Positions 1 through 9,305 of a stretch of DNA of 13,548 bases are shown here, piece by piece. Under the pieces are notes generated by a model, which searched no databases, was not told where the DNA came from, and worked only from the letters and a program-made list of their open reading frames with translations. The translations under genes were made by a program, and so were the position numbers. The DNA is from CALVGQ01 sp964369385 (lineage in GTDB: Bacteria > Bacillota_I > Bacilli_A > Erysipelotrichales > Erysipelotrichaceae). The stretch is taken from assembly GCA_964369385.1 (NCBI GenBank), contig CAYJEY010000032.1:1-13548 (forward strand), given 5' to 3'. Every line of letters starts with the position of its first letter. Position 1 is the stretch's first letter.

Positions 1-39
1 AATAAGCAACATAACGATTATGCTTTTTGATAAATTCAT
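1..39 (-). CDS. 5' fragment of an unidentified gene with a hydrophobic N-terminus
   Basis: Only the first 13 codons are in the window, reading MNLSKSIIVMLLI before the left edge. The start is supported by an AAGAGG ribosome binding site at 49-54, about nine bases upstream of the ATG at 39-37. A short basic start followed by a run of aliphatic residues looks like the beginning of a signal peptide or membrane segment. The product cannot be identified. It lies 221 bases downstream of the transposase stop on the same strand. The stretch between them (40-260) shows no ORF or hairpin that I can support, only AT-rich sequence and a C-rich patch around 215-229. Confidence 0.45.
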   Translation of the reverse strand, partial: MNLSKSIIVMLLI

Positions 40-260
40 GATATCTAACCTCTTTTTTAATTCAATATAACACAAACTAATATAAATTTTATTCATACTA
101 TAATTACAGCAGTTTCTGTTTTGTTTAATTTTATCATAAAATTTGTAATTCTAATACTCCGATTCCCTTGCTTCTCTCTTATTTATCTCACATTCTTTCA
201 GTTAAGCATGGACTTCCCCCTTTCCCCCAAAAACTTCATCAGCTTAAATTTATTTTTTCA

Positions 261-1493
261 TTATGTTGTATTAATTAAATATTCCTGATTCTTCGCTATT
301 CGATTCCACTCAACCTTCATCAATTCAATTACTTGTTTTGTTGGAATTTTATATTGTTTTACAACTTGTAATTTTTGATACAAATACAATTGCATTAAAT
401 TCTCTGAAATACACATTAAATAAATAATTGCTTCCATTGCATTTCTATTATGCACATAACAATGATCTAAACCTAAATAAGTTTTACTCTTATGAAACAA
501 ACTATTTTCTATTTCCCATCTTGCTTTCATCATCTTGTATAATGTTTTTACATTGATGTCTTCTCCTGTTGTTGCTATTAACATTTGCTTTCTTCTATTT
601 GTTTTTGTGTATTTTTCTTCGAATTTAATATATCTTAATTTCTTCTCTACTCCATCAAGTTCGAACTCACCTTCATACACTTTAACTTCCACTTCCTTTT
701 TTGCATCAAACCATTCTTCAATACTCTCACTTTTATTGGTCCTTGCTTTTACTTCTTTTATTGCTCTTTCTTTATGTTTTCCCACTTTGAATATGACTTC
801 GATTCCTTTCTTAGTACATTCATTAATCCATTCAACTTTACTCCCATAGCCATCATATACAATGACATCCACTAACCCCTTGTGTTTCTTATTTACCTTT
901 TCTAAAAGTCTTTTTGATGCTTTTATTTCTCCTTCATCTTTTTCTTTACTTTTCTGCATTCCATTGTACAGCTCAAAATCTAATACTTGACGTGCTCCTT
1001 CTCCTACCAAATACATAAAGCTCGCATAATGTGAATAATATGTTTTTCCATTCTTTAAAGAACTACTTAGACAATGCTCACATGACTTATTTGTACTACC
1101 AAATAATTTTGTCCCATCAACTGCTGCAACAACATATCCATCAATTGTTCCATCTCTATATGCCTTATTTCTTACACTTTTTTTGACTATGCTTCCTAGC
1201 ATTTTAGATAACACTGAATTATCTATTCTCTTTAAAGTATTTATTGTTGCATCAATTTGTGCAGTTCTCATTGTTGGATGAATTAACTGTTTGAAGCGTT
1301 TATCTTTTAACATGTAATTCAACTCATTGAAACTATCAATCCTAAATAAAAATCCTAAAAGAACTGGAATTACTATCTCTGATGTCTTAAACATTGCACC
1401 TTTTCTTGTATCTGTCAGTCCTTTTAATAACTTCTCTACTTGATACGTTTTTTTACAATATTTTAGAAATTTCTTAAGTGGATATTTTAGCAT
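261..1493 (-). CDS. IS4-like DDE transposase
   Basis: This is a DDE-type transposase of 410 residues from the chosen start, which would cut and rejoin the ends of its own insertion sequence. Visible features are an AAVDGT segment with the first Asp (about residue 126), a nearby C-x2-C pair, a VYDGYGSK segment with the second Asp (about 214), and a C-terminal ARWEIENSLFH segment. That last segment carries the catalytic Glu (about 329) in the R-x3-E arrangement typical of the IS4 group, followed by Lys residues and YLGLDHCYVH. The frame is intact and of ordinary family length, so the enzyme may be active. The ATG at 1493-1491 is preferred because GGAGAG (1506-1501) lies seven bases upstream; in-frame ATGs at 1508 and 1529 lack such a site. 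The exact IS family is uncertain. Confidence 0.85.
   Translation of the reverse strand: MLKYPLKKFLKYCKKTYQVEKLLKGLTDTRKGAMFKTSEIVIPVLLGFLFRIDSFNELNYMLKDKRFKQLIHPTMRTAQIDATINTLKRIDNSVLSKMLGSIVKKSVRNKAYRDGTIDGYVVAAVDGTKLFGSTNKSCEHCLSSSLKNGKTYYSHYASFMYLVGEGARQVLDFELYNGMQKSKEKDEGEIKASKRLLEKVNKKHKGLVDVIVYDGYGSKVEWINECTKKGIEVIFKVGKHKERAIKEVKARTNKSESIEEWFDAKKEVEVKVYEGEFELDGVEKKLRYIKFEEKYTKTNRRKQMLIATTGEDINVKTLYKMMKARWEIENSLFHKSKTYLGLDHCYVHNRNAMEAIIYLMCISENLMQLYLYQKLQVVKQYKIPTKQVIELMKVEWNRIAKNQEYLINTT
261..1493 (-). mobile_element. Insertion sequence, minimal extent (ends not resolved)
   Basis: A complete transposase gene implies an insertion sequence, but I could not find matching terminal inverted repeats or a target duplication by eye in 100-260 or 1494-1615. 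Only the transposase span is therefore given. The element lies just beyond the outer copy of the 234-bp repeat and may have arrived independently of the RHS locus. Confidence 0.45.
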
Positions 1494-1559
1494 TATTAAT
1501 CTCTCCATTACATTTTCAGTCAAAATCAATTTTTACACAGTATTATCATTTTGTGCAAT

Positions 1560-1585
1560 AAAAAAGTGCGATTTTTTAATCGCAC
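1560..1585 (-). terminator. Intrinsic terminator between the repeat and the transposase
   Basis: On the minus strand an eight-base stem GTGCGATT/AATCGCAC closes an AAAA loop and is followed by six T residues (1565-1560). It would stop leftward transcripts before the transposase gene, a typical safeguard at the edge of an insertion sequence. On the plus strand the hairpin is followed by A residues, so it works in one direction only. Confidence 0.8.
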
Positions 1586-1665
1586 AAAATCTACTTACTA
1601 AACACGAAACTTCTGTAATCATGTAATGTAAAATTTAAATAATTATTCATAAGAAACGGTTGTGA

Positions 1666-1696
1666 TTAATTTAAAACCATATGCATCACCTCCTTT
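1666..1696 (-). promoter_or_regulatory. Perfect Shine-Dalgarno with a four-codon ORF (outer copy)
   Basis: The minus strand carries AAAGGAGGTGAT at 1696-1685, a twelve-base complement of the 3' tail of 16S rRNA. An ATG follows eight bases after GGAGG, at 1680-1678. The reading frame is only M-V-L-N-stop (1680-1666). The same arrangement is conserved in the inner copy at 12877-12847. It may be the remains of a gene start, a tiny leader peptide or chance; no longer in-frame product exists. Confidence 0.4.
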
Positions 1697-1701
1697 ATAT
1701 G

Positions 1702-1730
1702 AAAAAAAGGAAAAGATTCTAACTTTTCCT
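1702..1730 (-). terminator. Second tandem intrinsic terminator (outer copy)
   Basis: On the minus strand an eight-base stem AGGAAAAG/CTTTTCCT with a seven-base loop is followed by a run of six to seven T residues (1707-1702). It lies 61 bases beyond the first terminator of the repeat. The stem is AT-rich, so it is probably weaker than the first. It is identical in the inner copy. Confidence 0.7.
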
Positions 1731-1790
1731 ACCTTAATATGATTTGGATATCTATCATCACTATTGATCAGTGTAAATCTGCAAAGCATT

Positions 1791-1814
1791 AAAAAACGCC
1801 CATTTCTAGGCGTT
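1791..1814 (-). terminator. Intrinsic terminator of the RHS unit (outer copy)
   Basis: On the minus strand AACGCC pairs with GGCGTT, extendable by a U-G pair, around a six-base loop, and a run of T residues follows. It is the first strong terminator after the ankyrin/LRR stop, about 100 bases downstream, so it should end the RHS toxin-immunity transcript. The inner copy of the same hairpin ends the tRNA operon. Confidence 0.85.
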
Positions 1815-1820
1815 ATTTGA

Positions 1821-1836
1821 CGCGATATCTATCGCG
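1821..1836. other. Short inverted repeat upstream of the terminator (outer copy)
   Basis: CGCGATA and TATCGCG form a perfect seven-base inverted repeat separated by two bases. In the inner copy (13002-13017) one base has changed, but the RNA of the minus strand could still pair with a G-U wobble. It may be a processing or protective hairpin for the upstream RNA end; the two-base spacer is short for an RNA loop, so it could equally be a protein-binding DNA palindrome. Confidence 0.5.
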
Positions 1837-1915
1837 GCGTATTTAAATGTAGCTCCTTTCTGCATTATACAACACAACTACACTTTGAACTCTTTATGTG
1901 TAAAATATACGTTTT

Positions 1916-3328
1916 CTAATTATTATGCATTTGTGCAATTCTCTTTGCACGTGCTTCATCTTCTATTCTTTCTTTTGCTTTCTTGATTTTTTCAACTTCC
2001 ATCTGTTTCTTATAGATTGATCTATATACCGGATTCTTTTTTAACCCAACTGTACGGATTTCCCATAAATGTTCAATCATACTCACATCTTCAATCTGAT
2101 TGTTGGTAAAAACAATTGATCGTAAGTTTTTTAAATCTTTCAATGCACTTATATCTTTAACTTTATTATGTGCAAAGTTTATGAATAATAAACCTGGATA
2201 ATTACTTACCACTGATACATCACTTATTTGATTATAGCTTGCTCTTATTGCTTCCATATTAAAGAGCTTATTTAAGCATGAAATATCTGATACACAGTTT
2301 CTGCTTATATCTAGTTCAGTTAAGTTTACCAAATTACTTAGCGGTTCAACATCTCTAATTCTGTTCTCCGGTAGATATAACTCTCTTAGTTTTGTTAAGT
2401 CTCTCAATCCTTCAACATTACTTACTTGATTATGACCAATCACGAGCACTTCTAAATTAATGAGGTGTTTAATATCATCACAATCAACGATTGACTCTCC
2501 TAATGGGTACATTTTATCTTTATACATAAAACTACCATTAGTTGCATCCATTCCTTGAAATCCTGAAGACTCTCCCATACAGAATCGATCACCTAAAAAC
2601 TCAATTCGCTTTACATGATCTAAATCACTTCGCTTAAGTCGTTTTCCTCGTTTTCCTGCAACTTTTCTAATTCCTTTTTCTACAAACTTATTCTTCCACT
2701 CAATATAATAATCGCCATCTTCTAGCTCCTCTGCAATACCATTATTTTCGAGTGGTTTATACTCAACAATGCTCGATTTATCTAATAATTTAACTTCTGG
2801 AATATTTATTTGATAAACACCTTTTCCTAATTGCTCATCTAATTTTTCTTGGATATAGTCTGCAATATCTGGTGCATCATTTATAATCGCGTACTCTAAC
2901 ATTCCACCATTATTTAGATAATCATTTTCATATCTTATAGTTAAATCTATTCCTGTATCAATAAGTAATTTTGCAATGTCAAAGTTTTTATTGTTGATTG
3001 CTACTCTTAGTGGTATAGAATGAAATTCCATGTCTATGTTTACCTTTTCGTTACATAAATATTGAACACAGTTAGTACTATTACGTAAACATGATACAAA
3101 TAGTGGTGTTTTATATACTTTTCCAAGGTCTATATCAATTTCCATTCCTTTTTCGTGATGTAGGTATCTCAAAAGCTCAACATTATCCTTCATACAACAA
3201 AACTCTATCCAGTTTGTGTACTTACTTTCATCAAATAAACTCTCATCATTTTCAATCAATTCTATAAATTCAGCATTTTTTTTATCAGTAATCAACTTAC
3301 ATATCTCTCTCAAATTTAATTTTTCCAT
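1916..3328 (-). CDS. Ankyrin plus leucine-rich-repeat protein, candidate immunity protein
   Basis: This 470-residue protein has no signal peptide and should be cytoplasmic. Residues about 38-160 show degenerate ankyrin-type helix pairs (for example IPLRVAINNKNFDIAKLLID). A linker with a basic patch (KGIRKVAGKRGKRLKR) follows. Residues about 290-425 hold six regular 22-residue leucine-rich repeats of the internalin/SDS22 type, with motifs such as LRELYLPENRIRDVEPLSNL. The C-terminus (about 437-467) is a highly charged helix. The gene starts nine bases after the RHS stop, and its AGGAGG site overlaps that stop codon, so translation is coupled. Immediate downstream position and tight coupling are typical of immunity genes in polymorphic-toxin loci, and ankyrin proteins are known in that role. 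The immunity function is inferred; a general protein-binding scaffold is the alternative. Confidence 0.85.
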   Translation of the reverse strand: MEKLNLREICKLITDKKNAEFIELIENDESLFDESKYTNWIEFCCMKDNVELLRYLHHEKGMEIDIDLGKVYKTPLFVSCLRNSTNCVQYLCNEKVNIDMEFHSIPLRVAINNKNFDIAKLLIDTGIDLTIRYENDYLNNGGMLEYAIINDAPDIADYIQEKLDEQLGKGVYQINIPEVKLLDKSSIVEYKPLENNGIAEELEDGDYYIEWKNKFVEKGIRKVAGKRGKRLKRSDLDHVKRIEFLGDRFCMGESSGFQGMDATNGSFMYKDKMYPLGESIVDCDDIKHLINLEVLVIGHNQVSNVEGLRDLTKLRELYLPENRIRDVEPLSNLVNLTELDISRNCVSDISCLNKLFNMEAIRASYNQISDVSVVSNYPGLLFINFAHNKVKDISALKDLKNLRSIVFTNNQIEDVSMIEHLWEIRTVGLKKNPVYRSIYKKQMEVEKIKKAKERIEDEARAKRIAQMHNN

Positions 3329-3330
3329 TT

Positions 3331-3338
3331 CTCCTCCT
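3331..3338 (-). promoter_or_regulatory. Ribosome binding site overlapping the RHS stop codon
   Basis: The minus strand reads TAGGAGGAGAAATG here: the TAG stop of the RHS gene (3339-3337) forms part of AGGAGGAG, followed by the ATG of the ankyrin/LRR gene at 3328. Ribosomes finishing the toxin are positioned to start the neighbour, which would keep toxin and candidate antidote in step. Confidence 0.85.
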
Positions 3339-6300
3339 ATTTAGGCAAAGCATTAAGTGAGTCTGTTAACGCCGCTATAATTGCCTCTTTCGTTCCTTCA
3401 CTTGAATCTGCCTTCCTTAATAAATCGACCACATTTTCCATAGTCTCTAGAGTATGTGTCCCCGCTTTATTAGTAACTACCGCAATTACCTCTTTACCAA
3501 ACACTGGGTCAATACCATACTTTAATAGAATTTCTTGCCCTTCTTGCACAAGCTCTTTTTGTGCACTTCCTAAACCAATCTTAAAAACGATATGGTGGGC
3601 ATGTGCTTTTATAACCTCTTCATAAAAACTCTCTAATCCCAATACGTTTTTTGCATAATTTCCATAATTTACATTCCTCACTACATACATGTAAAAATCC
3701 GGATAATTTTTCCTTAAAAAGTCTGAAATTAATAATACAGTATCGTATGAAGCAGATTTTCTTGAAATATAATTTTTAATCCCATCCCATAGTTTTGATT
3801 TAGTAACTAAGTCATCAAGACTAGTTAAACCCTCTTTGATAAACAACTCATATAATGCTCCTAGTTTATTCTTTAATGTGCGTTCCAACGCACTTTCTGT
3901 TATCTCTTTAATTACATTTTCTGCAATCCCCGCAAGCTTTTCTAAACTTTCAATTCCACTGTGTTCTACGAATAACTGAACAATATCATCTCTAGTATCC
4001 TTGACCATTCCTTCGAGTGCAAGTTTATCTGCATTTGATATTGGAAGAAACCTAATTACATGATCAGCTAAAGCATTAAGTGCCCCAACTATTCCCTGCA
4101 ATAAATTTGGAATTGCATCTACAGCATGTTTGATTAAATCACCAATTGAACTTACGACACTTTTAAGAGGTTTTAGTATAATATCAGCATAGAAAGAAAA
4201 TACAGCGCAGGCGATGCTAATAAATCCATTGAATTGATCACCTTCTGAAAAGTAAAGTACTGCATTAAGTAAATCTGCCCCCTCTCCTGCAAAAGGAAGA
4301 ATACCTATTACATCTAAAGCAAAATGAACAGAACCTCTTATTGTTTCTTGCATAGCCGATAAGCAATTTGCTTTTACATCTATGTTAATAACTGGTTTAA
4401 CCTTATCTGCATAGGAAAATTTAGTAGTCTCAAGTGTACCAATTGCACTAAGTTTATTAGACTTGTCTACTGAACTTTTTGCAATAGAGAATAATGACTT
4501 GCTTGAATCTAATTTTACTGAGACTCCTTTTGTTACAACTTCAGATGAAACATTGTTTGAATTTCCTCTCAAAGAATCATTATTATATGATATGTTTCCA
4601 TATCCATTATCGTATACGGCAATATTCCCATCAATATCCACATACTTATATGGGTTATTAAGAGTATACGCATAGCGATTATGACTTAAAATATCTTGTG
4701 TTTCACCTTTATAATTGTTGTCAATTGAGATAAATCTTGAAACTGTTGGATCATAGTATCTTGCTCTTAGATAAATCAATCCAGTTGTATCTTGCATCTG
4801 TGAATTATAACCTAATCCATAAGTTACATCACTACTATAACCATAGTCTAAATATTCAATTTTATCAACTACATCATCTACTTTTGCCACTATACTTTCA
4901 TTTAATCCAGTGATTAGATTTTCCTGACCCTCTTTGATCAACTCATTTCCATAGATATGAACTTCTTGATTTAGTCCAATAACAGTCGTATTTTCCTGTG
5001 TTCTATCTAGTGTATACTCAATTACTTCAGGAGCTAACTTATAATTAATCGTCTCTTGTTCCTCTACAACTACAATACAAGAATTGTTATTTGAAGATAA
5101 AATTTCTTCTTGAGAACGTAAATGCTCAAAAACATCTTCTACTTCTTTATCTCTAACTGTATCTAATCGATGATAATCATCCCACCATATGTCATAGCTA
5201 TAGGTTCTTTGATCAGCTTTTGACTGAACAGTTCGTTCTCCTTGTGCATCATATTCATACTCATAGCGATAATCCCCTTGTGTTAATGCACTCAACTGCC
5301 CAAGTTCATCATATTCGTATCGATCCACACGTCCATTTTCATTCAGCTTTTGTAATAAGTTTCCATTATCATCATAAGTAAATCGAATTATACCGTCATT
5401 AGTTTGAATAGATTCTACTTGCTGTTGTTCATTGTATGTGTATGTTTGTTTCCCAGACGAACTTGAGTTTGTAGTTTGATTTCCGTATAAATCATATGTA
5501 TATACAGTTTTTATCACTTCTCCATCAATTGTTTTTTCACTTTCGATAAGCTCATCCAATTCATTGTATTTATATGTATTTGCCTTACCATCGATAACCT
5601 CTTCAATAACATTACCATTTAAATCGTATACATACTTCAATGAAGAAATCACAACATTGTTTTCTTTAGTTACTTGAGCTACTAATCTTCCCATTCCGTC
5701 ATATGATTTTGACGTTATTAAATCACCTTGAATAAGTTGAACTTCTTCACCTCGTTCGTTGTATTTATATTGTGCAACTACAACTCCATTTTCAACTACT
5801 TCGAGCAATCTATAATCATCATAGACATATTCAATTACTGACCCTAAAGAAACTTGCTTTACTTTTCTTTGATTTGCATCATATGTATACTCTACTAAAT
5901 TTCCATTTGTGTCTAATACAGATTTTATATTACCAAAATCATCATAAGTTGTTTCTACTGTTCCATATTGATTAGTTGCAGTAATCTCATTTCCATTTTC
6001 ATCATATGTATATGTTTGATTATTCTTTTTAATTAGCTGATTAAGTGAATTATATTCACTTGCAATCATTGTTCCGTCAGGTTTGTGGTGCTCTATTTGA
6101 TTCCCATTAAGATCATATACATATCTATGTGAATATCCATACTCATCATTTTCACTGATCAACTGTTGATATATATCATATTCGTATTCTGCTGCACGAT
6201 TATTAATATATTTTCTAATTAGATTTCCCGATTCTTCATAACCATACGTAATAATTTGTTCTTGTGCATTTTGAACCTTTGTTGGTTGATTTAATGCATT

Positions 6301-9295
6301 GTATTCGTATCGTGTAACTTCATTCAACGCATTGATTTCCTCGACAACATTGTTATTGGCATCATATTTCTTTTGTATTAAAGCTCCTTGTGCATCACTA
6401 ATCTTAATTGGATTCCCGCTTGCATCATACTCAATCGTTTGAATAACCTCACTAGCTATACTTGTACTTGAAATTTTATTGTTCTCATTGTAAGTGTATT
6501 CTATCAATACACCATTTGCTAATTCACTAATAAGATTTCCATTACCGTCATATTTATTGTTTGCTGTAATAATGGCATTTTCCTTTTGAATAGTAAGTCT
6601 TCCTAATAAATCATACTCGCTCGTTGTAATGAATGTATTTTGTAGTACTTCCTTGATTACATTACCACTGCTATCGTAGTCATACTCAATTACTAGACTT
6701 GCTGATTCTTCACGTTCAACCTGCCCAAATTGATTGTACTCTGTCATGACTTTTTGACCTAGTGCATTCTCTTTTTGAATTATTTGGCCATAACCATTAT
6801 ATGTATTCTTGACTTGAACTACTCCGTTTACCTTTGTAGAAACGAGCAATCCATTATTATAAGTGTTTTCTGTTACTCTATCCCCATCAATTATTTTAAT
6901 GATGTTGCCAAGTACATCATATTCTTTCTTTTCAATTCTACCATTTGGATACGTTGTTTCAATTATTCTTCCATATGCATCATATTTGTAAAGTATTTCT
7001 CCTCCTAATGGATTCATTTCCTTCACTTTTTGCATATTATCATCATATTCAAAACTGATAACATTCGAATTACCATCTATAATTTTGCTTACAAGTAAGT
7101 CATCATTATACTCATAAATAACCGCAAATCCACGTTCATCTATTTCCTTTTCAACTAAGCCAAACTCATTATAAATAGTTTGTGTTGAATTCCCCAATGA
7201 ATCCATTACTTTAATAATATTTCCATACACATCAAATTCAAAATTAGTTTCATTTCCATTTGCATCGATTGTTTTTATTTTTTGATTTAAGGCATTATAT
7301 TCATGATATACGCTATTCCCTAGTGCATCGATACTTTGTATTTCATTTCCATTATTATCAAATATGCTTCTACTTACTGCGCCAGTAGTTTGATTGTTTA
7401 TCTCAACCTGTCTGCCATTATCATCATAGTGATACTGAATTATTTGGGTTGATGTCATTGTTTGAATCAATTGCTGATTCAAATCATACTCTTTGATTGT
7501 TTCATTCCCTAAATAATCTACAACTCTAATTTGATTCCCAAACACATCATACTCATATGTAGTAGTCAATCCTTGATAATCTGTAGTTGAACTTAGTTGA
7601 TTTCTTTCGTTATAAACATTTAATTCTTCACGTTCTATAGAATCAACTGTCTTGATTAATCTCTGTAACTCATCATATTCAAACTCTTCAGTCTTTCCTT
7701 GGTTATCCCATTTCTTAACTACATTTCCATAAGCATCATACTCACTAAATTCAACAAGTCCTGTATAAATATTTCTTATCTCAATAATACGGCTATATTC
7801 ATCATAAACTAGTTCTGTATTTTCTTCATTTGTAATGGTGTGTACCTCACGCCCATATTCATCATAGCCTTTTACTTCAACGACTTTACCATTAATACCA
7901 GTTTCAATTTGATTCCCAAAATTATCATAACTGTATGTAAATATTACTGAATAAGGATCTATAACGTTTATTAGTAATCCTCTCTCATTATAAGTATAAG
8001 TTTTTACAAATCCTAAAGCATCCTCTTCACTAACTAGAATTCCATTAGCATCATAATGATACTTTGTTACATTACCATTTAAATCTTTCTTTTCTACAAC
8101 ATTACTTTCACCATCTAACTTGAAAACTTCTCTATTTCCTAATGGATCAATCTTTTCAATAACTCTCCCTTCAACATCATAAACTTTTTCAGTGGTTTGA
8201 TTTAAAGGATTCGTCACTCTTACTTCTCGCTGATAAACATCATATTCGTATGATGTTATAGCACCATTATTGCTAGTTGAAATTACATTTGAATACTTAT
8301 CATATGTATTAGTTACTATCGATGTTCCACCATCTGGATAAGTTGTTTTGATTTGTATAAGTCGTTGCGTATCGTCGTATTCATACTCCATGACAAATCC
8401 AAATTGATCCACTTCACGTATAATTAGATTATCTAAGTACTCTTTGGTCTCCACAGTTCCATTTGGATTTGTTTGTTTTATTAATTGGTTCAAATCATTA
8501 TATTCATACTTAGTCTCTAGGCCACTTACATCTGTTTTACTTACCAACAAATCATTCTCATAGACACTGATTTCTTCTTTCCCGAATTCATTGATGGTTT
8601 TTACAAGTTGATGCTTATCATCATATTCAAAAAACATTGATTTTCCATATGGATTAATTATTTCTACTCGATTACCAAACTCATCATATTTATACTGTGT
8701 TGTATTTCCTACAACATCTGTTTCACTAATCATTCGATTCATTGCATCATATGTATAACTTTGCACTAGTTTACCTTTACTTGTAGATAAAAGATTGTTG
8801 TTCTTATCGTAAGTATTTGTACTAATCCCCCCCAAACGATCTTGATATGTAACTACATTTCCATTAGCATCATAATTCCATTTCTCATTCGTTCCATCAG
8901 TATAATTTTTTTGAATCATCTGATTCAAAGGGTCATAAATATAAGTAATGTTTTTTCCTTGGTTATCGGCTTCTTTTATCACATTTCCATTTGCATCATG
9001 CATGAAGCTTTCCACAAGCCCATTGTCATATGTTATTGAAGAAATTAGATTTCCTGAATATGTATATGTCTTACTCGCACCATACACATCAGTTTCTTGT
9101 ATAACTCTGTTTTGATTATCATATACATATGTAGTATTTTTATCATCTGAACTTACATTCGTTACATTACCATTTAGATACGTATACTCCACTGTATTTC
9201 CGACTTGATCTGTATACGCAGTAACTTGATCATTAGAATTATATTCGTAGCTCTCAAATAATCCATCAGGATGCTCTATTTGAGTTAAATTAAGT
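3337..9295 (-). CDS. RHS/YD-repeat polymorphic toxin, C-terminal two thirds (5' end at assembly gap)
   Basis: About 1,985 residues follow the undetermined bases. Most of the protein is a tandem array of YD/RHS repeats (patterns such as YEYDELGQL, YTYDANGN, Y-x-Y-N-x2-N-Q), which in this family build a hollow beta shell around the toxin. Near 4630-4810 comes the conserved RHS core, with GLIYLRARYYDPTVSRFIS and NRYAYTLNNPYKYVDIDG. A 429-residue variable tip follows and ends in an AHH-type nuclease-like domain (annotated separately). Before the core there is a less repetitive insert around WWDDYHRLDTV. The protein is most likely secreted through its Sec signal (in the upstream part) and delivers the tip into neighbouring cells, as described for WapA. 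The frame differs by one from the upstream half only because of the gap; no other break is seen. Confidence 0.92.
3340..4626 (-). other. Variable C-terminal toxin region with AHH nuclease-like end
   Basis: The region begins directly after the RHS core (DIDG) and spans 429 residues. Its first part is Ser/Asn-rich. A hydrophobic, glycine-containing segment follows (ALDVIGILPFAGEGADLLNA), matching the pretoxin segments often placed between RHS cores and toxins. A long helical stretch comes next. The last 90 residues contain HAHHIVFKIG (the second His of the HH pair at 3594-3592), ILLKYGIDPVFG and NKAGTHTLETMENVV, the pattern of the AHH branch of HNH/endonuclease VII-type nucleases. That predicts a metal-dependent DNase or RNase toxin. 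The first His pair and the later N...H are recognisable; activity is inferred from the family, not shown. Confidence 0.7.
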
Positions 9296-9305
9296 NNNNN
9301 NNNNN
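9296..9305. other. Undetermined bases (assembly gap) inside the RHS gene
   Basis: Ten N residues interrupt the YD-repeat region. The upstream frame ends in codon GGN and the downstream frame resumes with NNA, so one continuous gene results if the real missing length is a multiple of three. A run of exactly ten N is probably a placeholder, and tandem repeats are a common cause of such gaps, so the true number of missing repeats is unknown. Confidence 0.9.

Larger units (their letters stand above)
1616..1849. repeat. 234-bp direct repeat, outer copy
   Basis: This block matches 12797-13030 in the same orientation at 226 of 234 positions without any insertion or deletion. The inner copy begins at the CCA end of the tRNA-Phe gene; the outer copy has no tRNA beside it. 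Both copies contain a small hairpin, two intrinsic terminators and a very strong Shine-Dalgarno-like motif. Here the block lies 67 bases after the stop of the ankyrin/LRR gene and so ends the RHS transcription unit. The pair encloses about 11 kb containing the whole RHS unit. Confidence 0.95.

Noticed and set aside
535..849. A 104-codon plus-strand ORF opposite the transposase
   Set aside because: It is antisense to an intact transposase with clear family motifs, has Ser/Phe/Leu-rich shadow composition and no ribosome binding site.
100..1615. Terminal inverted repeats of the insertion sequence
   Set aside because: I compared the flanks on both sides of the transposase by eye and found no convincing matching ends or target duplication.
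1643..1789. A 48-codon minus-strand ORF inside the outer repeat (counterpart at 12824-12970), starting ATG-CTT-TGC and ending in TCT-TAT-GAA-TAA
   Set aside because: It has no ribosome binding site, begins at the T run of one terminator and runs across a second terminator hairpin. Of the four differences between copies inside the frame, two change the amino acid, so there is no clear sign of protein selection.
1850..1915. A possible remnant of a duplicated tRNA next to the outer repeat copy (GGAGCTACA before the shared sequence)
   Set aside because: Only the few bases next to the repeat border resemble the tRNA-Phe 3' end; there is no T arm or acceptor pairing, so a tRNA fragment cannot be supported.
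4830..9295. Regularly spaced similar short sequences that could suggest a CRISPR or DNA satellite
   Set aside because: The periodicity is that of degenerate YD/RHS protein repeats on the minus strand. The units vary at the DNA level and there are no identical repeats separated by unique spacers.
9296..9305. RHS gene as a frameshifted pseudogene
   Set aside because: The only break coincides exactly with the undetermined bases, and both flanking frames are long and intact, so a true mutation is not supported.
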